Source: an uncultured Faecalibacterium sp. (GTDB lineage Bacteria; Bacillota; Clostridia; Oscillospirales; Ruminococcaceae). Taken from it: a stretch of 53,178 bases of DNA. The notes under the pieces were generated by a model, which saw nothing but the letters and a program-made list of their open reading frames with translations, made no database searches and was not told the origin of the DNA. The stretch covers positions 1 to 53,178 of the forward strand of contig CAAHET010000048.1 of NCBI GenBank assembly GCA_900772565.1, given 5' to 3'. Of this stretch, positions 7,663-16,052 are shown one piece after another; position 1 is the stretch's first letter, and each line of letters opens with the position of its first letter. The position numbers and the translations under genes were made by a program.

Positions 7663-8577
7663 TTACACCCCGGTCAGGTCAAAGCTAGGGGTGTATTCCT
7701 CCTTGGCGCTGCTCTTCTGCTGCATATAGCCCTGCACAAGCCTCTTGTCCATGGCGTAGTTCACCACCCGGCGGTATTCGTAGGTGGTGATGCGCCGCCC
7801 GATGCCGTGCTCTGCGGCCTTGTAGAAGGGGGTATACTGGCTCATGACGCTGGGCAGAAAGCACCCGGGGTCGGCATCGTTCCACGCGGCCATCTGGTCC
7901 AGCACGGCAAAGCTGTCCTCCACATGGCCCGGCAGCGCCAGATGCCGCAGGATGACCCCCTTTTGCAGGATGCCGTCTGCATCGAACACCGGATGCCCGG
8001 CCTGCGCCATCATGGCTTCGATGGCGGGCTTTGCCTCGGCAAAATAGTCCGGCGCGGCGGAAAGCTCTGCGGAAAGGGCAGAGGACACATATTTTAAATC
8101 TGCCAGCCAGATGTCGATGTACCCGCGCCATGCCTGCACGCTTTCTACCGTCTCGTAGCCGCCGGTGTTGCACACGATGGGCAGCCGCAGCCCCTTGGCG
8201 CGGGCAATATCCAGTGCGGCAATGATCCACGGCTGCCACTGCCCGGGAGTGACCAGATTGATGTTGTGTGCGCCCTGCGCCTGCAAATTTAAAAAGATCT
8301 CAGCCAAATGCTCCACCGTGATCTCTTTGCCCAGCCCCTCGGCGCTGATGGGATAGTTCTGGCAGAAGCAGCACTTGAGGGTGCAGCCGGAAAAGAACAC
8401 CGTGCCGCTGCCCCTTGTGCCGCTGATGCAGGGCTCCTCCCAGTGGTGCAGGGCAGCACGGGCAGCTTTCAGGGCAGCGCCTGCCCCGCAGAAGCCGGTG
8501 CGCCCGGCGGCACGGTCGGCACCGCAGCGGCGAGGGCAGAGGGTGCAGCAGGTGGGAACGAAAATGGTTTTCGGCAT
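7663..8577 (-). CDS. pflX: Radical SAM protein, PflX-like (pyruvate formate-lyase activase homologue)
   Basis: This 304-residue radical SAM enzyme has CxxxCxxC at C65, C69 and C72 (CTLKCCFC). It also has an N-terminal cysteine-rich region (CCTLCPRRCG at 10-19, GFCGAG at 28-33), as in the COG1313/PflX group. The SAM-binding GG-like NTGGYE lies near 140. It would generate a 5'-deoxyadenosyl radical. The substrate of PflX proteins is not established, and no pyruvate formate-lyase gene lies nearby. AAAGGA at the proper distance favours the ATG at 8577 over a TTG at 8586. It is transcribed divergently from the FBPase gene. Confidence 0.83.
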   Translation of the reverse strand: MPKTIFVPTCCTLCPRRCGADRAAGRTGFCGAGAALKAARAALHHWEEPCISGTRGSGTVFFSGCTLKCCFCQNYPISAEGLGKEITVEHLAEIFLNLQAQGAHNINLVTPGQWQPWIIAALDIARAKGLRLPIVCNTGGYETVESVQAWRGYIDIWLADLKYVSSALSAELSAAPDYFAEAKPAIEAMMAQAGHPVFDADGILQKGVILRHLALPGHVEDSFAVLDQMAAWNDADPGCFLPSVMSQYTPFYKAAEHGIGRRITTYEYRRVVNYAMDKRLVQGYMQQKSSAKEEYTPSFDLTGV

Positions 8578-8610
8578 AATATCCAAAGTCCTTTGCTTAA
8601 AATTTTCGTA

Positions 8611-8650
8611 TTCAGTATACCACTTTTGGTGCCATTCGTGCTATACTGAA
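8611..8650. promoter_or_regulatory. Symmetrical divergent promoters between pflX-like gene and fbp
   Basis: TTCAGTATA (8611-8619) and TATACTGAA (8642-8650) are perfect 9-bp inverted copies. Each provides an extended -10 element: TGCTATACT for fbp on plus, TGGTATACT for the pflX-like gene on minus. No convincing -35 box is seen for either. Confidence 0.65.
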
Positions 8651-8722
8651 ATACAGAGAAACGATAATACAAAAAACGCAACATCTTTGCAGGGCAAAGA
8701 CTGCGTTATGATGGAGGAGACC

Positions 8723-10729
8723 ATGCGCACCGAAACCGATGAGATCCGCGATAATCTGAAGTATCTGGCTCTGCTGGCCAGAGATTACCCCTCGCAGGCG
8801 GCGGCCGCCAGCGAGATCATCAGCAATCAGGCGCTGCTCAAGCTGCCCAAGGGCACCGAGCATTTCATGAGCGACCTGCACGGCGAGAACGAGGCCTTTG
8901 TGCATATCCTGAACTCTGCCTCCGGCGTCATCCGGGAAAAGGTGGATGCCGTGCTGGGCGATACCATGCCGGAGGCAGCCCGTGCCGAGCTTGCCACCCT
9001 GATCTACTATCCCACCGAAAAGCTGCCCCAGCTCAAGGCACGCTGCACCACCGAGGATGCGCTGGAGCAGTGGTATACCCAGACCCTTCTCCAGCTGATC
9101 GATATCTGCCGTCTGGTGTCCTCCAAGCACACCCGCGACCATGTGCGCAGCTGTCTGCCTTCCAGCTGCGGCTATATTCTGGACGAGCTGCTCCACGCCC
9201 ACTTTGAGGATCACGATAAAGACCTGTACTACGGCCAGATCGTGGGCAGCATCATCGAGAACGGCCGCGCCGATCGCTTTATCGTGCGCCTGTGCGAGCT
9301 GATCAAGCATCTGGCGGTGGATAAGCTGCATATCGTGGGCGACCTGTTTGACCGCGGCCCCCGCCCGGACATTATTCTGGATCTGTTGATGCGCCACCAC
9401 AATGTAGATATCCAGTGGGGCAACCATGACGTGGTGTGGATGGGTGCTGCCGCTGGCAGTCCTATCTGCATCTGCACCGTACTTAAGACCACGCTTGCCT
9501 ACCACAACCACGGGATGCTGGAGGACTGCTACGGCATCAATCTGCGGCACTTGCAGCGCATGGCAGAGCAGTTTTACGGCGAGGATGATCTTTCCATCTG
9601 GATGCCCCACACGGACGCCGCCCGCGGCCCCTATACGCAGGGAATGCTCCACCGCTGCGCTGTGATGCACAAGGCCATCTCCATCCTTATGTTCAAGCTG
9701 GAGTGTCAGGTCATCGACCGCAACCCGGATTTCCAGATGCAGGGGCGGGATTATCTGCGCCGCATCGACTGGGACGCCCATACCGTGCAGGTAGGGGAGA
9801 AGAGCTATCCTTTGCGGGACACCTCCTTCCCCACGGTAGACCCGGCAGACCCCGCAAAGCTGAACCCGGACGAGCAGCTGGTGCTGCGCAAGCTGGTACA
9901 GTCCTTCCGGCAGAGCGAAAGATTACAGCAACACATTGAATTTTTGTATGCCAAGGGCAGCGTGTACCACATTGAAAATGGTAATTTGCTCTACCACGGC
10001 GCTGTACCCATGAACACGAAGGGTGGCTTTGCGGTGGAGCACTTTGAGGGACGCCGCTACTCCGGCCGTGCCCTGATGGATTACTGCGACGCCCGCGCCC
10101 GCCGTGGCTACTATGGGGCAGAGGGCAGCGCCGTCCGCCAGAGCGGACAGGACTTTCTGTGGTATCTGTGGTGCGGCAAGCTTTCGCCGCTGTTTGGCCG
10201 CAGCGCCATGACCACCTTCGAGCGGCTGTATATTGCCGACCCCGCCACCCATACGGAGGTCAAGGACCCCTATTATAGCTGGTACAACGACGAAGCCGCC
10301 TGCCGCCGCATTCTGGCAGAGTTCGGCCTTCCGGGCACGAGCCATATCGTCAACGGCCATGTGCCGGTGCAGGAGAAAAACGGCGAGAGCCCCATCAAGG
10401 GCGGAGGACGGCTGGTGGTCATCGACGGCGGGTTCTGCCGCGCCTACCACGAAAAGACCGGCATTGCCGGGTATACGCTGGTGTATTCCAGCCGTACCAT
10501 GTCCCTGCGCACCCATCAGCCCTTTGAAAGCGCGGAGAAGGCGGTGCGGGAGAATTTGGACATCCTGTCCCAGAAGAACATTCTGGAGACCGAAAATCAT
10601 CGCATCCTCGTGGAAGATACGGACGAGGGCGAGGTGCTGCGGGAGCGCGTGCATGATCTTAAGCAGCTGGTAACGGCCTATCAGCTAGGCTGGATCCCGG
10701 AGGCGCGGTGCGAGGATCACGTTTGGTGA
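8723..10729 (+). CDS. fbp: Fructose-1,6-bisphosphatase, class III
   Basis: This 668-residue phosphatase of the Firmicutes class III type (calcineurin-like fold) converts fructose 1,6-bisphosphate to fructose 6-phosphate in gluconeogenesis. Metal-binding motifs are visible: MSDLHGENEAF (near 49-59), GDLFDRGPRPD (near 206-216) and GNHD (near 233-236), with later HNHG and GHVPV histidines. Length fits the family (about 640-670). Three in-frame ATGs cluster at 8708, 8711 and 8723; GGAGGAGA at 8713-8720 favours 8723. Longer upstream reading frame is not supported. Confidence 0.93.
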   Translation: MRTETDEIRDNLKYLALLARDYPSQAAAASEIISNQALLKLPKGTEHFMSDLHGENEAFVHILNSASGVIREKVDAVLGDTMPEAARAELATLIYYPTEKLPQLKARCTTEDALEQWYTQTLLQLIDICRLVSSKHTRDHVRSCLPSSCGYILDELLHAHFEDHDKDLYYGQIVGSIIENGRADRFIVRLCELIKHLAVDKLHIVGDLFDRGPRPDIILDLLMRHHNVDIQWGNHDVVWMGAAAGSPICICTVLKTTLAYHNHGMLEDCYGINLRHLQRMAEQFYGEDDLSIWMPHTDAARGPYTQGMLHRCAVMHKAISILMFKLECQVIDRNPDFQMQGRDYLRRIDWDAHTVQVGEKSYPLRDTSFPTVDPADPAKLNPDEQLVLRKLVQSFRQSERLQQHIEFLYAKGSVYHIENGNLLYHGAVPMNTKGGFAVEHFEGRRYSGRALMDYCDARARRGYYGAEGSAVRQSGQDFLWYLWCGKLSPLFGRSAMTTFERLYIADPATHTEVKDPYYSWYNDEAACRRILAEFGLPGTSHIVNGHVPVQEKNGESPIKGGGRLVVIDGGFCRAYHEKTGIAGYTLVYSSRTMSLRTHQPFESAEKAVRENLDILSQKNILETENHRILVEDTDEGEVLRERVHDLKQLVTAYQLGWIPEARCEDHVW

Positions 10730-10854
10730 TATCGCCAAAGGGTAAAATCTGGGTCAGCTTTTGTCAAAATTGATGAAAAACCCAATAAAATTTTGGGATA
10801 TCTGCGTGTAATCTGGGCAAAACAGAAAATAATGAAACATGTACAAATCGGGCT

Positions 10855-10882
10855 TTGCTTTTTTGTGGAAGTAGTGTATAAT
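10855..10882 (+). promoter_or_regulatory. murA promoter
   Basis: TTGCTT (10855-10860) and TATAAT (10877-10882) have a 16-base spacer. The leader is about 120 bases long. Confidence 0.75.
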
Positions 10883-10971
10883 AGGATAGTTATAAATCTG
10901 CCCCGGTGTTGGTGAATCTGTACACCCCGGCGGTAGAAGTAACGAGATGGAATGCTTTCAGTAGCCTTAAC

Positions 10972-10990
10972 AGGCCTGTGGCACAGGCCT
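10972..10990 (+). promoter_or_regulatory. Hairpin directly upstream of the murA ribosome binding site
   Basis: AGGCCTGTGGCACAGGCCT is a 19-base perfect palindrome around one central base. It can fold as a 7-bp stem with a 5-base loop, ending 5 bases before AAGGAG. It may tune translation or mRNA stability. Confidence 0.6.
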
Positions 10991-11010
10991 TTGACAAGGA
11001 GATCATAAAA

Positions 11011-12297
11011 GTGGAGAAATTTGTTATTACCGGCGGTAAGCCCCTGCACGGAGAAGTGACCATTTCCGGCGCAAAAAATGCGGCTGTGGGTATTCTGCCT
11101 GCTACCATTCTGGCAGCGGATGTCTGCGTGATCGAAAATCTGCCCGATATCAGCGATGTGTCGGTCAGCCTCAAGATTCTGAGCACCCTTGGTGCACAGG
11201 TGAAGATGCTCAACCGCAACACCTACGAGATCGATACTCGGCATCTGGTCACAACCAATGTGCCGGACGATCTGTCCCGTCAGATGCGCGCCAGCTACTA
11301 CTTCCTCGGCGCACTGCTCTCCCGCTTTGGCAAGGCACAGGTTGCCATGCCCGGCGGCTGCAATCTGGGCCCCCGCCCCATCGACCAGCACCTGAAGGTG
11401 TTCAGTGCGCTGGGCGCAGAGGACAGCGTGGACTACGGCATGATCACGGTGCGCTCCAAGCAGGAGCTGACCGGTGCCCATATCTTCTTTGATAAGGTCA
11501 GTGTGGGCGCTACCATGAACGGTATGCTCTCTGCGGTCATGGCCAAGGGTCAGACCATTCTGGAAAACTGCGCCAAGGAGCCCCATGTGGTGGATCTGGC
11601 AAACTTCCTGAATATGTGCGGCGCAGACGTGCGCGGCGCCGGTACCGATGTTATCAAGGTGCGTGGCGTGGAAAAGATGCACGGCTGCACTTACAGCATC
11701 ATCCCGGATCAGATCGAGGCCGGCAGCTACATGGTAGCTGCTGCTGCCACCGGCGGTGATGTGCTCATCAAGAATGTTACTCCCAAGCACTTGGAGCCCA
11801 TCACGGCCAAGCTGCGCCGCGCAGGGGTCACTGTGGAAGAATTTGACGATGCAGTGCGGGTATCCCGCACCGGCGATATTCTGCCGCTGAAGATCAACAC
11901 CATGCCGCATCCCGGCTTCCCCACCGATATGCAGCCCCTGATGGGTGTGTTGCTGAGCGTGGCCAAGGGCACCAGCACCATCACCGAGAGCGTGTGGGAC
12001 AACCGCTTCCGCTATGTGGACGAGCTGCGCAAGATGGGTGCCAGCGTGCAGGTGGACGGTCAGGTGGCCGTATTTGAGGGCGTGGAAAAGCTCAGCCCTG
12101 CACCGCTGCGCGCCTCCGATCTGCGTGCCGGTGCTGCTATGGTGGTGGCTGCTCTGATGGCCGACGGCACCAGCGAGATCGAGGAGATTGGTCATATCGA
12201 GCGTGGCTACGAGAATATCGTGGAAAAGCTGCGCGGTCTGGGTGCAGAGATCAGCAAGGTGGAGCGGATGCCCGCTGCACTGGAACAGGCTCTGTAA
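11011..12297 (+). CDS. murA: UDP-N-acetylglucosamine 1-carboxyvinyltransferase
   Basis: This 428-residue cytoplasmic enzyme adds enolpyruvate from PEP to UDP-GlcNAc, the first committed step of peptidoglycan synthesis and the fosfomycin target. It has the EPSP-synthase fold. K22/N23 (SGAKNAA) and the catalytic loop GGCNLGPRP with Cys117 (fosfomycin-sensitive form) are present. The start is GTG at 11011, preceded by AAGGAGATCATAAAA. An upstream open frame from 10906 is untranslated leader. A hairpin terminator follows at 12310. Confidence 0.95.
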   Translation: MEKFVITGGKPLHGEVTISGAKNAAVGILPATILAADVCVIENLPDISDVSVSLKILSTLGAQVKMLNRNTYEIDTRHLVTTNVPDDLSRQMRASYYFLGALLSRFGKAQVAMPGGCNLGPRPIDQHLKVFSALGAEDSVDYGMITVRSKQELTGAHIFFDKVSVGATMNGMLSAVMAKGQTILENCAKEPHVVDLANFLNMCGADVRGAGTDVIKVRGVEKMHGCTYSIIPDQIEAGSYMVAAAATGGDVLIKNVTPKHLEPITAKLRRAGVTVEEFDDAVRVSRTGDILPLKINTMPHPGFPTDMQPLMGVLLSVAKGTSTITESVWDNRFRYVDELRKMGASVQVDGQVAVFEGVEKLSPAPLRASDLRAGAAMVVAALMADGTSEIEEIGHIERGYENIVEKLRGLGAEISKVERMPAALEQAL

Positions 12298-12309
12298 CAC
12301 ATACAAAAA

Positions 12310-12350
12310 CAAACAGCCTGCCGTAAATTTTGTGCGGCGGGCTGTTTTTG
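12310..12350 (+). terminator. murA terminator
   Basis: AACAGCCTGCCG pairs with CGGCGGGCTGTT, followed by TTTGG. The loop is AAATTTTGTG. Confidence 0.82.
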
Positions 12351-12372
12351 GGTGGTAACATAAGAGGTTTTC

Positions 12373-13161
12373 ATGGCAGAGTTCATTTCATTGTATTCCG
12401 GCTCCTCCGGCAACAGCAGCGTGGTGCGCTGCGGCGCACAGTACCTCATCGTGGATATGGGCAAGGGGGTACGCACCACCACGGCAGCGCTCAAATCTCT
12501 GGGGCTTGCCGTCAGCGATTGCGCGGGCATCCTTGTCACCCACGAGCACAGCGACCACGTCAAGGGGCTTTCCACCTTCTTGAAAAAGAACCCACTGCCG
12601 GTGTACGGCGCAGCGGCTACGCTGGATTTTCTGGATGCCAACGATATCGTGCCCGCCAACTGTGAGCTGAACGCGCTGGAGGGCAGGGAAGAGGATATCG
12701 GCTGCTTCGGGGTGCAGTCCTTCCCCACCAGCCACGATGTGCCTTGCGTGGGCTACCGCATCCACACCCCGGACGATAAGACCATGACCATCGCCACCGA
12801 CCTTGGTACTCTGACCCCGCCGGTGCACGAGGCACTTTCCGGCTGCGACCTTGTGGCGCTGGAAAGCAACTACGACCTGCATATGCTGCGCAGCGGGCCC
12901 TACCCCTACTATCTGCGCGCCCGCATCGAGAGCGTGCGGGGACACCTTTCCAACGACGAGTGCTCCGCAAAGCTCTTGGAGCTGATCCAGAGCGGCTGCA
13001 AAAGGTTTGCCCTGTGCCATCTCTCGCAGGAGAATAACACGCCCAGCCTTGCCCTGCAGACCGTGTTCACCACCTTGGGTGCAGCCGGTGTCGTGCCGGA
13101 AAAAGACTGCATCGTGCAGGCACAGCGCCGCAACGAGGTAAGCCCTGCATTAGAGTTCTGA
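12373..13161 (+). CDS. walJ: MBL-fold metallo-hydrolase, WalJ/YycJ-like
   Basis: This 262-residue metallo-beta-lactamase-fold protein of the YycJ/WalJ/VicX group carries the metal motif THEHSDH (56-62), later His/Asp ligands and the N-terminal LYSGSSGNSS. WalJ proteins are 5'-3' exonuclease-like proteins linked in Bacilli to the WalRK cell-wall regulon and implicated in mismatch repair. Here it is not next to walRK but follows murA. The start at 12373 has GAGG at 12365. A long hairpin terminator follows. Confidence 0.88.
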   Translation: MAEFISLYSGSSGNSSVVRCGAQYLIVDMGKGVRTTTAALKSLGLAVSDCAGILVTHEHSDHVKGLSTFLKKNPLPVYGAAATLDFLDANDIVPANCELNALEGREEDIGCFGVQSFPTSHDVPCVGYRIHTPDDKTMTIATDLGTLTPPVHEALSGCDLVALESNYDLHMLRSGPYPYYLRARIESVRGHLSNDECSAKLLELIQSGCKRFALCHLSQENNTPSLALQTVFTTLGAAGVVPEKDCIVQAQRRNEVSPALEF

Positions 13162-13174
13162 TTTATCAAACAAT

Positions 13175-13244
13175 AAAGCCATCTGCAACAGCTGATCCCG
13201 AGGGTTTCAAATCCCGGTCATGCTGCGGCAGATGGCTTTTTCTT
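13175..13244. terminator. Long rod-like bidirectional terminator between convergent genes
   Basis: The outer stem AAAGCCATCTGC / GCAGATGGCTTT continues inward through CAGC/GCTG and TGATC/GGTCA to a GGG/CCC tip, making a rod of about 24 pairs. TTTTTCTTT follows on plus and TTTATTG on minus. It separates walJ (+) from the DnaC-like gene (-). Confidence 0.8.
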
Positions 13245-13317
13245 TGCACGGTGATTCGCGCTTATTTTGCGATTGTTTTTCTCAAAAGATGTGCCATTCC
13301 GGCAGAAATAAAACAAC

Positions 13318-14298
13318 TTATTCTGCGGCCTTTTGAACCCGGATATCACTGCCCAAAAACTGGATCTGCACAAAGGCCGCAAGGCGGCTGGAGATCTTCT
13401 CCGTATACAGCTTTTCCAGCAGCGCACCGTCCGTGATGTTGGTTGTGACGATAGTGGGCAGCTTTGCGCCCAAGCGGTTATTCAGCAGACTGTACAGATT
13501 CGTCAGGAAGAAGCTGGAATTGAACTCGGTGCCCAGATCGTCCAAAATCAGCAGGTCAGCGTTGCAGGCAGTCTGGAACAAGGTCTCCTCTTCGCCGCTG
13601 GGGTCGGTGCCAAAATGCAGCGCTTCCAGCTTGCCGAAAAAGTCCGGGCAGGAGACGTAGATCACATCGTAGTTCTGCCGCAGCACCTCCCCGGCAATGG
13701 CGAGGGCGGCATGGGTCTTGCCAAGCCCTGCGTTGCCCACCAGCAGCAGGCTTTCGCGGGTGGCAGGGGAGAAGTCTGCGGCGTAATCCCGCAGGTCGGC
13801 CAGAACCTCGGTCATGTAGCTGCGCACGCTCTCGCCCAGCGTCTTGTCCATCGTGTTGGGGTAGTAGTCCAGCTGCATGGTGTCAAAGCTGGAGATGGAC
13901 AGGCTGGACAGCTCCTCAATCTCCTTCCGGCGCAGCTGCTGCATTACCCGGCGCACACAGTCGCAGGTGTGGCCGTCCACCGCGCCGGTGTCCTCGCACC
14001 GCTTGCAGGTAAACTTCGGCTCCAGCGCGTCCGCAGGGCGTCCGCTCCCGGCCAGCAGGGCGGTCAGCTTCTGCTTTGCCGCCGCAAGGGCAGCAGCAGT
14101 CTCGGTACGGTCCTTGCCAGAAGCTCCGGCAATGGCGCAGCGGATTCCCCGCACCCGCACTTCCTCTTCGGCGTGGCGCAGCCCGGGAATGGCGGCTTCG
14201 GCTTCGGCCTGTGCATCCTGTGCCAAGGCGCGGGCAGTCTGCCGCCGCATGGCTACGGTGCGCAGTGCCTGCTGATACAATTCGTTTTTGGTACGCAT
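13318..14298 (-). CDS. dnaC: DnaC/DnaI-like helicase loader ATPase
   Basis: This 326-residue AAA+ protein would load the replicative helicase with the DnaD-type protein encoded just upstream. Four cysteines in CKRCEDTGAVDGHTCDC (about residues 97-113) suggest an N-terminal zinc site, as in DnaI. Walker A is GNAGLGKTH (about 179-187), Walker B LLILDDLGTEF (about 240-250), and an arginine-finger region lies near the end. AAGGAGCC precedes the start. Its start is 9 bases after the end of dnaD, in one operon. Confidence 0.9.
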   Translation of the reverse strand: MRTKNELYQQALRTVAMRRQTARALAQDAQAEAEAAIPGLRHAEEEVRVRGIRCAIAGASGKDRTETAAALAAAKQKLTALLAGSGRPADALEPKFTCKRCEDTGAVDGHTCDCVRRVMQQLRRKEIEELSSLSISSFDTMQLDYYPNTMDKTLGESVRSYMTEVLADLRDYAADFSPATRESLLLVGNAGLGKTHAALAIAGEVLRQNYDVIYVSCPDFFGKLEALHFGTDPSGEEETLFQTACNADLLILDDLGTEFNSSFFLTNLYSLLNNRLGAKLPTIVTTNITDGALLEKLYTEKISSRLAAFVQIQFLGSDIRVQKAAE

Positions 14299-14307
14299 AA
14301 AGGCTCC

Positions 14308-15222
14308 TTACTCCGGTTTCTTGATCAGGGAACGGCGACGGGTGGCGTTTTTCAGGATATCGTTTCCGCTGGGCGCGGCGCGGTCTACCCGGATATTCCG
14401 GCTTGCCCCGGCTGCGGCCACCGGCCCGCGCACATCGTGGATGCTGCGCAGACCCTTGGCGTTCCATGTTTTAAGGATGCTGTTCCAGTACCACAGATCC
14501 CGCTTGGGGCCGGCCTGTACGGCGGCTTCCTGCACCATGGCATCGTCGTAGCCGTACACCTCGTACCAGCGTGCAATGGCCTTGCGCCCGCCCAGCGTCA
14601 GCTCCTCGGGGGTGATCTGCAGCAGGCTGCTGACGTATTCCTCGCGGCTCTGGCGCAGTGCCAGCAGCTTTAAGTGGGCATCGGCCTGTTCGCCGGTCTC
14701 CACACCCTCGGCACGCCAGACCTTCAACTCGTGGGTCACGGCAGCTATGGTGCGCTTGCCCCGGCTGGCTACATAGGCTACGCACAGCATCACAGCTTCG
14801 GGTGAAAAGCCTTCCTGCACATACAGGTTTACCAGCTTTTCCATCTCGGTGTGGGTCAGCGGACGGGCAAAGCTGGTCTGTGCGCAGTCGATCAGGCTGG
14901 AGATCATAGGATCGGTGCGGCTGGCAGCGGCGATCTCCGCCCAGCGCATGGGGGCGGGGGCGCTGGGCTCTGCCCCCGGCGCGGCGTTTTCCTCGTAGCG
15001 CTCCAAAAGCCCCGCACCCGCCCAGAAAGCCAGCGCACTCTCGGCACTGATGCGACTGCGCAGCTTGAGGTCGGCGCAGATCTTGTCCGGGTCGGTCACG
15101 CCGGTGGCCAGCACATACAGCGCCACCCGCACATTGTATTCTTCGGCAATGCCCAGCTTAGAGAACACAAGCTGCGGCACGGCGATGGTATCGCCCTTCA
15201 GTTCTTTCAAACGGTAGATCAT
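14308..15222 (-). CDS. dnaD: DnaD-domain primosome protein
   Basis: This 304-residue protein has an N-terminal winged-helix-like part (TIAVPQLVFSKLGI ... VRVALYVLATG) and DnaD/DnaB2 C-terminal domains. YEVYGYDDAMVQEA and NSILKTWNAKGL near residues 215-255 fit the YxxxIxxxW-type DnaD signature. DnaD remodels DNA at oriC and restart sites and recruits the helicase loader. GAGGAAACC sets the start. It sits between a small unknown gene and the DnaC-like ATPase in a three-gene operon. Confidence 0.88.
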   Translation of the reverse strand: MIYRLKELKGDTIAVPQLVFSKLGIAEEYNVRVALYVLATGVTDPDKICADLKLRSRISAESALAFWAGAGLLERYEENAAPGAEPSAPAPMRWAEIAAASRTDPMISSLIDCAQTSFARPLTHTEMEKLVNLYVQEGFSPEAVMLCVAYVASRGKRTIAAVTHELKVWRAEGVETGEQADAHLKLLALRQSREEYVSSLLQITPEELTLGGRKAIARWYEVYGYDDAMVQEAAVQAGPKRDLWYWNSILKTWNAKGLRSIHDVRGPVAAAGASRNIRVDRAAPSGNDILKNATRRRSLIKKPE

Positions 15223-15238
15223 GGTTTCCTCGTTCGGT

Positions 15239-15607
15239 TTATTCGTTGGCAGTATCCGGCTCGGCAGGCGGCTCCCACGGGTCGCAGTCCATCATGTCCG
15301 GGCAGTTGTTCCAGCGCTCTGGCTCGGCATCGTAGGCGTCCTTCAGATACTGCGCGGCAGCGGCACGCCCTTCGTCCGTAAGCGGAAATACCTCCCGGCG
15401 GCGCAGGGCGGGGTCGGTCTTGTCGATCGTCCAGGGCGCAGGCCAGTAGTCCACAGTGAGGATCTTTTCCTCCTTGGTGGCATCCGCGCCGCCGTCCGGG
15501 TCCGGCACGGTGCGCTTGCCCGGCGTAAGCCGGTAGCGAAGCCCGGCCTCGTTGCCGCTGTAATCATTCTTGCACAAAAAGTAGTGCAGCAGGGGAACAA
15601 AGATCAT
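15239..15607 (-). CDS. Hypothetical protein, first gene of the DnaD operon
   Basis: This 122-residue acidic protein is rich in Asp, Glu, Pro and Trp (DYWPAPW, CPDMMDCDPWEPPAEP at the C-terminus). I do not recognise a family. The start ATG at 15607 has AAAGGACGAG upstream; a longer frame to 15652 would run into the promoter leader. It is 16 bases upstream of dnaD and shares its promoter (15661-15688), which suggests a role or at least regulation linked to replication initiation. No transmembrane segment or signal is evident. Confidence 0.65.
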   Translation of the reverse strand: MIFVPLLHYFLCKNDYSGNEAGLRYRLTPGKRTVPDPDGGADATKEEKILTVDYWPAPWTIDKTDPALRRREVFPLTDEGRAAAAQYLKDAYDAEPERWNNCPDMMDCDPWEPPAEPDTANE

Positions 15608-15627
15608 GGTGCAGCTCGTCCTTTCCG

Positions 15628-15688
15628 GCAAAAGGCGCGGCCTTTTGCGCAATCAATTCTATTATAAAGCCGCCGGGCTAAAATGCAA
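15628..15688 (-). promoter_or_regulatory. Promoter and leader hairpin of the DnaD operon
   Basis: On the minus strand TTGCAT (15688-15683) and TATAAT (15666-15661) are 16 bases apart. A perfect 9-bp inverted repeat GCAAAAGGC / GCCTTTTGC (15648-15628) lies in the leader just before the ribosome binding site. Confidence 0.72.
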
Positions 15689-15742
15689 TAACTTTTTGTG
15701 AAACTCCCTGCAAAAGCTGCCCCGCTTACAGGAAATCCGGCC

Positions 15743-15771
15743 TTGACAGCGCAGCAGAAATATGGTAAAAT
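15743..15771 (+). promoter_or_regulatory. tRNA-Thr promoter
   Basis: A consensus TTGACA (15743-15748) and TAAAAT (15766-15771) have a 17-base spacer, 28 bases before the tRNA. Confidence 0.85.
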
Positions 15772-15799
15772 ATTGCCTGTTGCAGCAGATGTGCAATGT

Positions 15800-15875
15800 G
15801 CTACTGTGGCTCAGCTGGTAGAGCAGCTCACTCGTAATGAGCAGGTCGCCTGTTCGAATCAGGTCAGTAGCTCCA
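15800..15875 (+). tRNA. tRNA-Thr (anticodon CGU)
   Basis: A 76-base cloverleaf. The acceptor stem GCTACTG/CAGTAGC pairs perfectly, the D arm is GCTCAGCTGGTAGAGC, and the anticodon arm GCTCA-CTCGTAA-TGAGC has anticodon CGT reading ACG. The T arm is GCCTG-TTCGAAT-CAGGT, the discriminator is T, and CCA is encoded (15873-15875). It has its own promoter and terminator, so it is a monocistronic tRNA gene. Confidence 0.96.
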
Positions 15876-15880
15876 AAGGA

Positions 15881-15927
15881 AAACCCCCGAAAGTTGGCTT
15901 GTGAAGCCGATTTTCGGGGGTTTTTTC
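15881..15927 (+). terminator. tRNA-Thr terminator
   Basis: AAACCCCCGAAA pairs with TTTCGGGGGTTT around an inner GGCTT/AAGCC stem, followed by TTTCTTT. Confidence 0.88.
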
Positions 15928-16028
15928 TTTGTGCGGCAGGGGATGGAAAAGTGGGCGGTTGTGCCTTAATTACCCCTGTTTATCTGGGAATTGCTTTAAT
16001 GAGTGGCGCAAGAAGTGGCGCAATAAAA

Positions 16029-16052
16029 GCACGGTGCGAGTTGCATCGTGCT
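16029..16052 (-). terminator. Terminator of the CPCC-type gene
   Basis: On the minus strand GCACGATGC AACTC GCACCGTGC (one mismatched pair) is followed by TTTTATT, overlapping the stop codon region of the small gene at 16051-16344. Confidence 0.75.

Larger units (their letters stand above)
10730..11010. other. fbp-murA intergenic region
   Basis: This 281-base gap has no gene. After fbp, a weak hairpin CCCAATAAAATTTTGGG (10780-10796) may serve as a terminator. The murA promoter (10855-10882) and a leader with a tight hairpin before the ribosome binding site follow. Confidence 0.6.

Noticed and set aside
15800..15875. tRNA-Thr as an integration site for the CRISPR region.
   Set aside because: I could not find a second copy of the tRNA 3' end further along, and no integrase gene is present.
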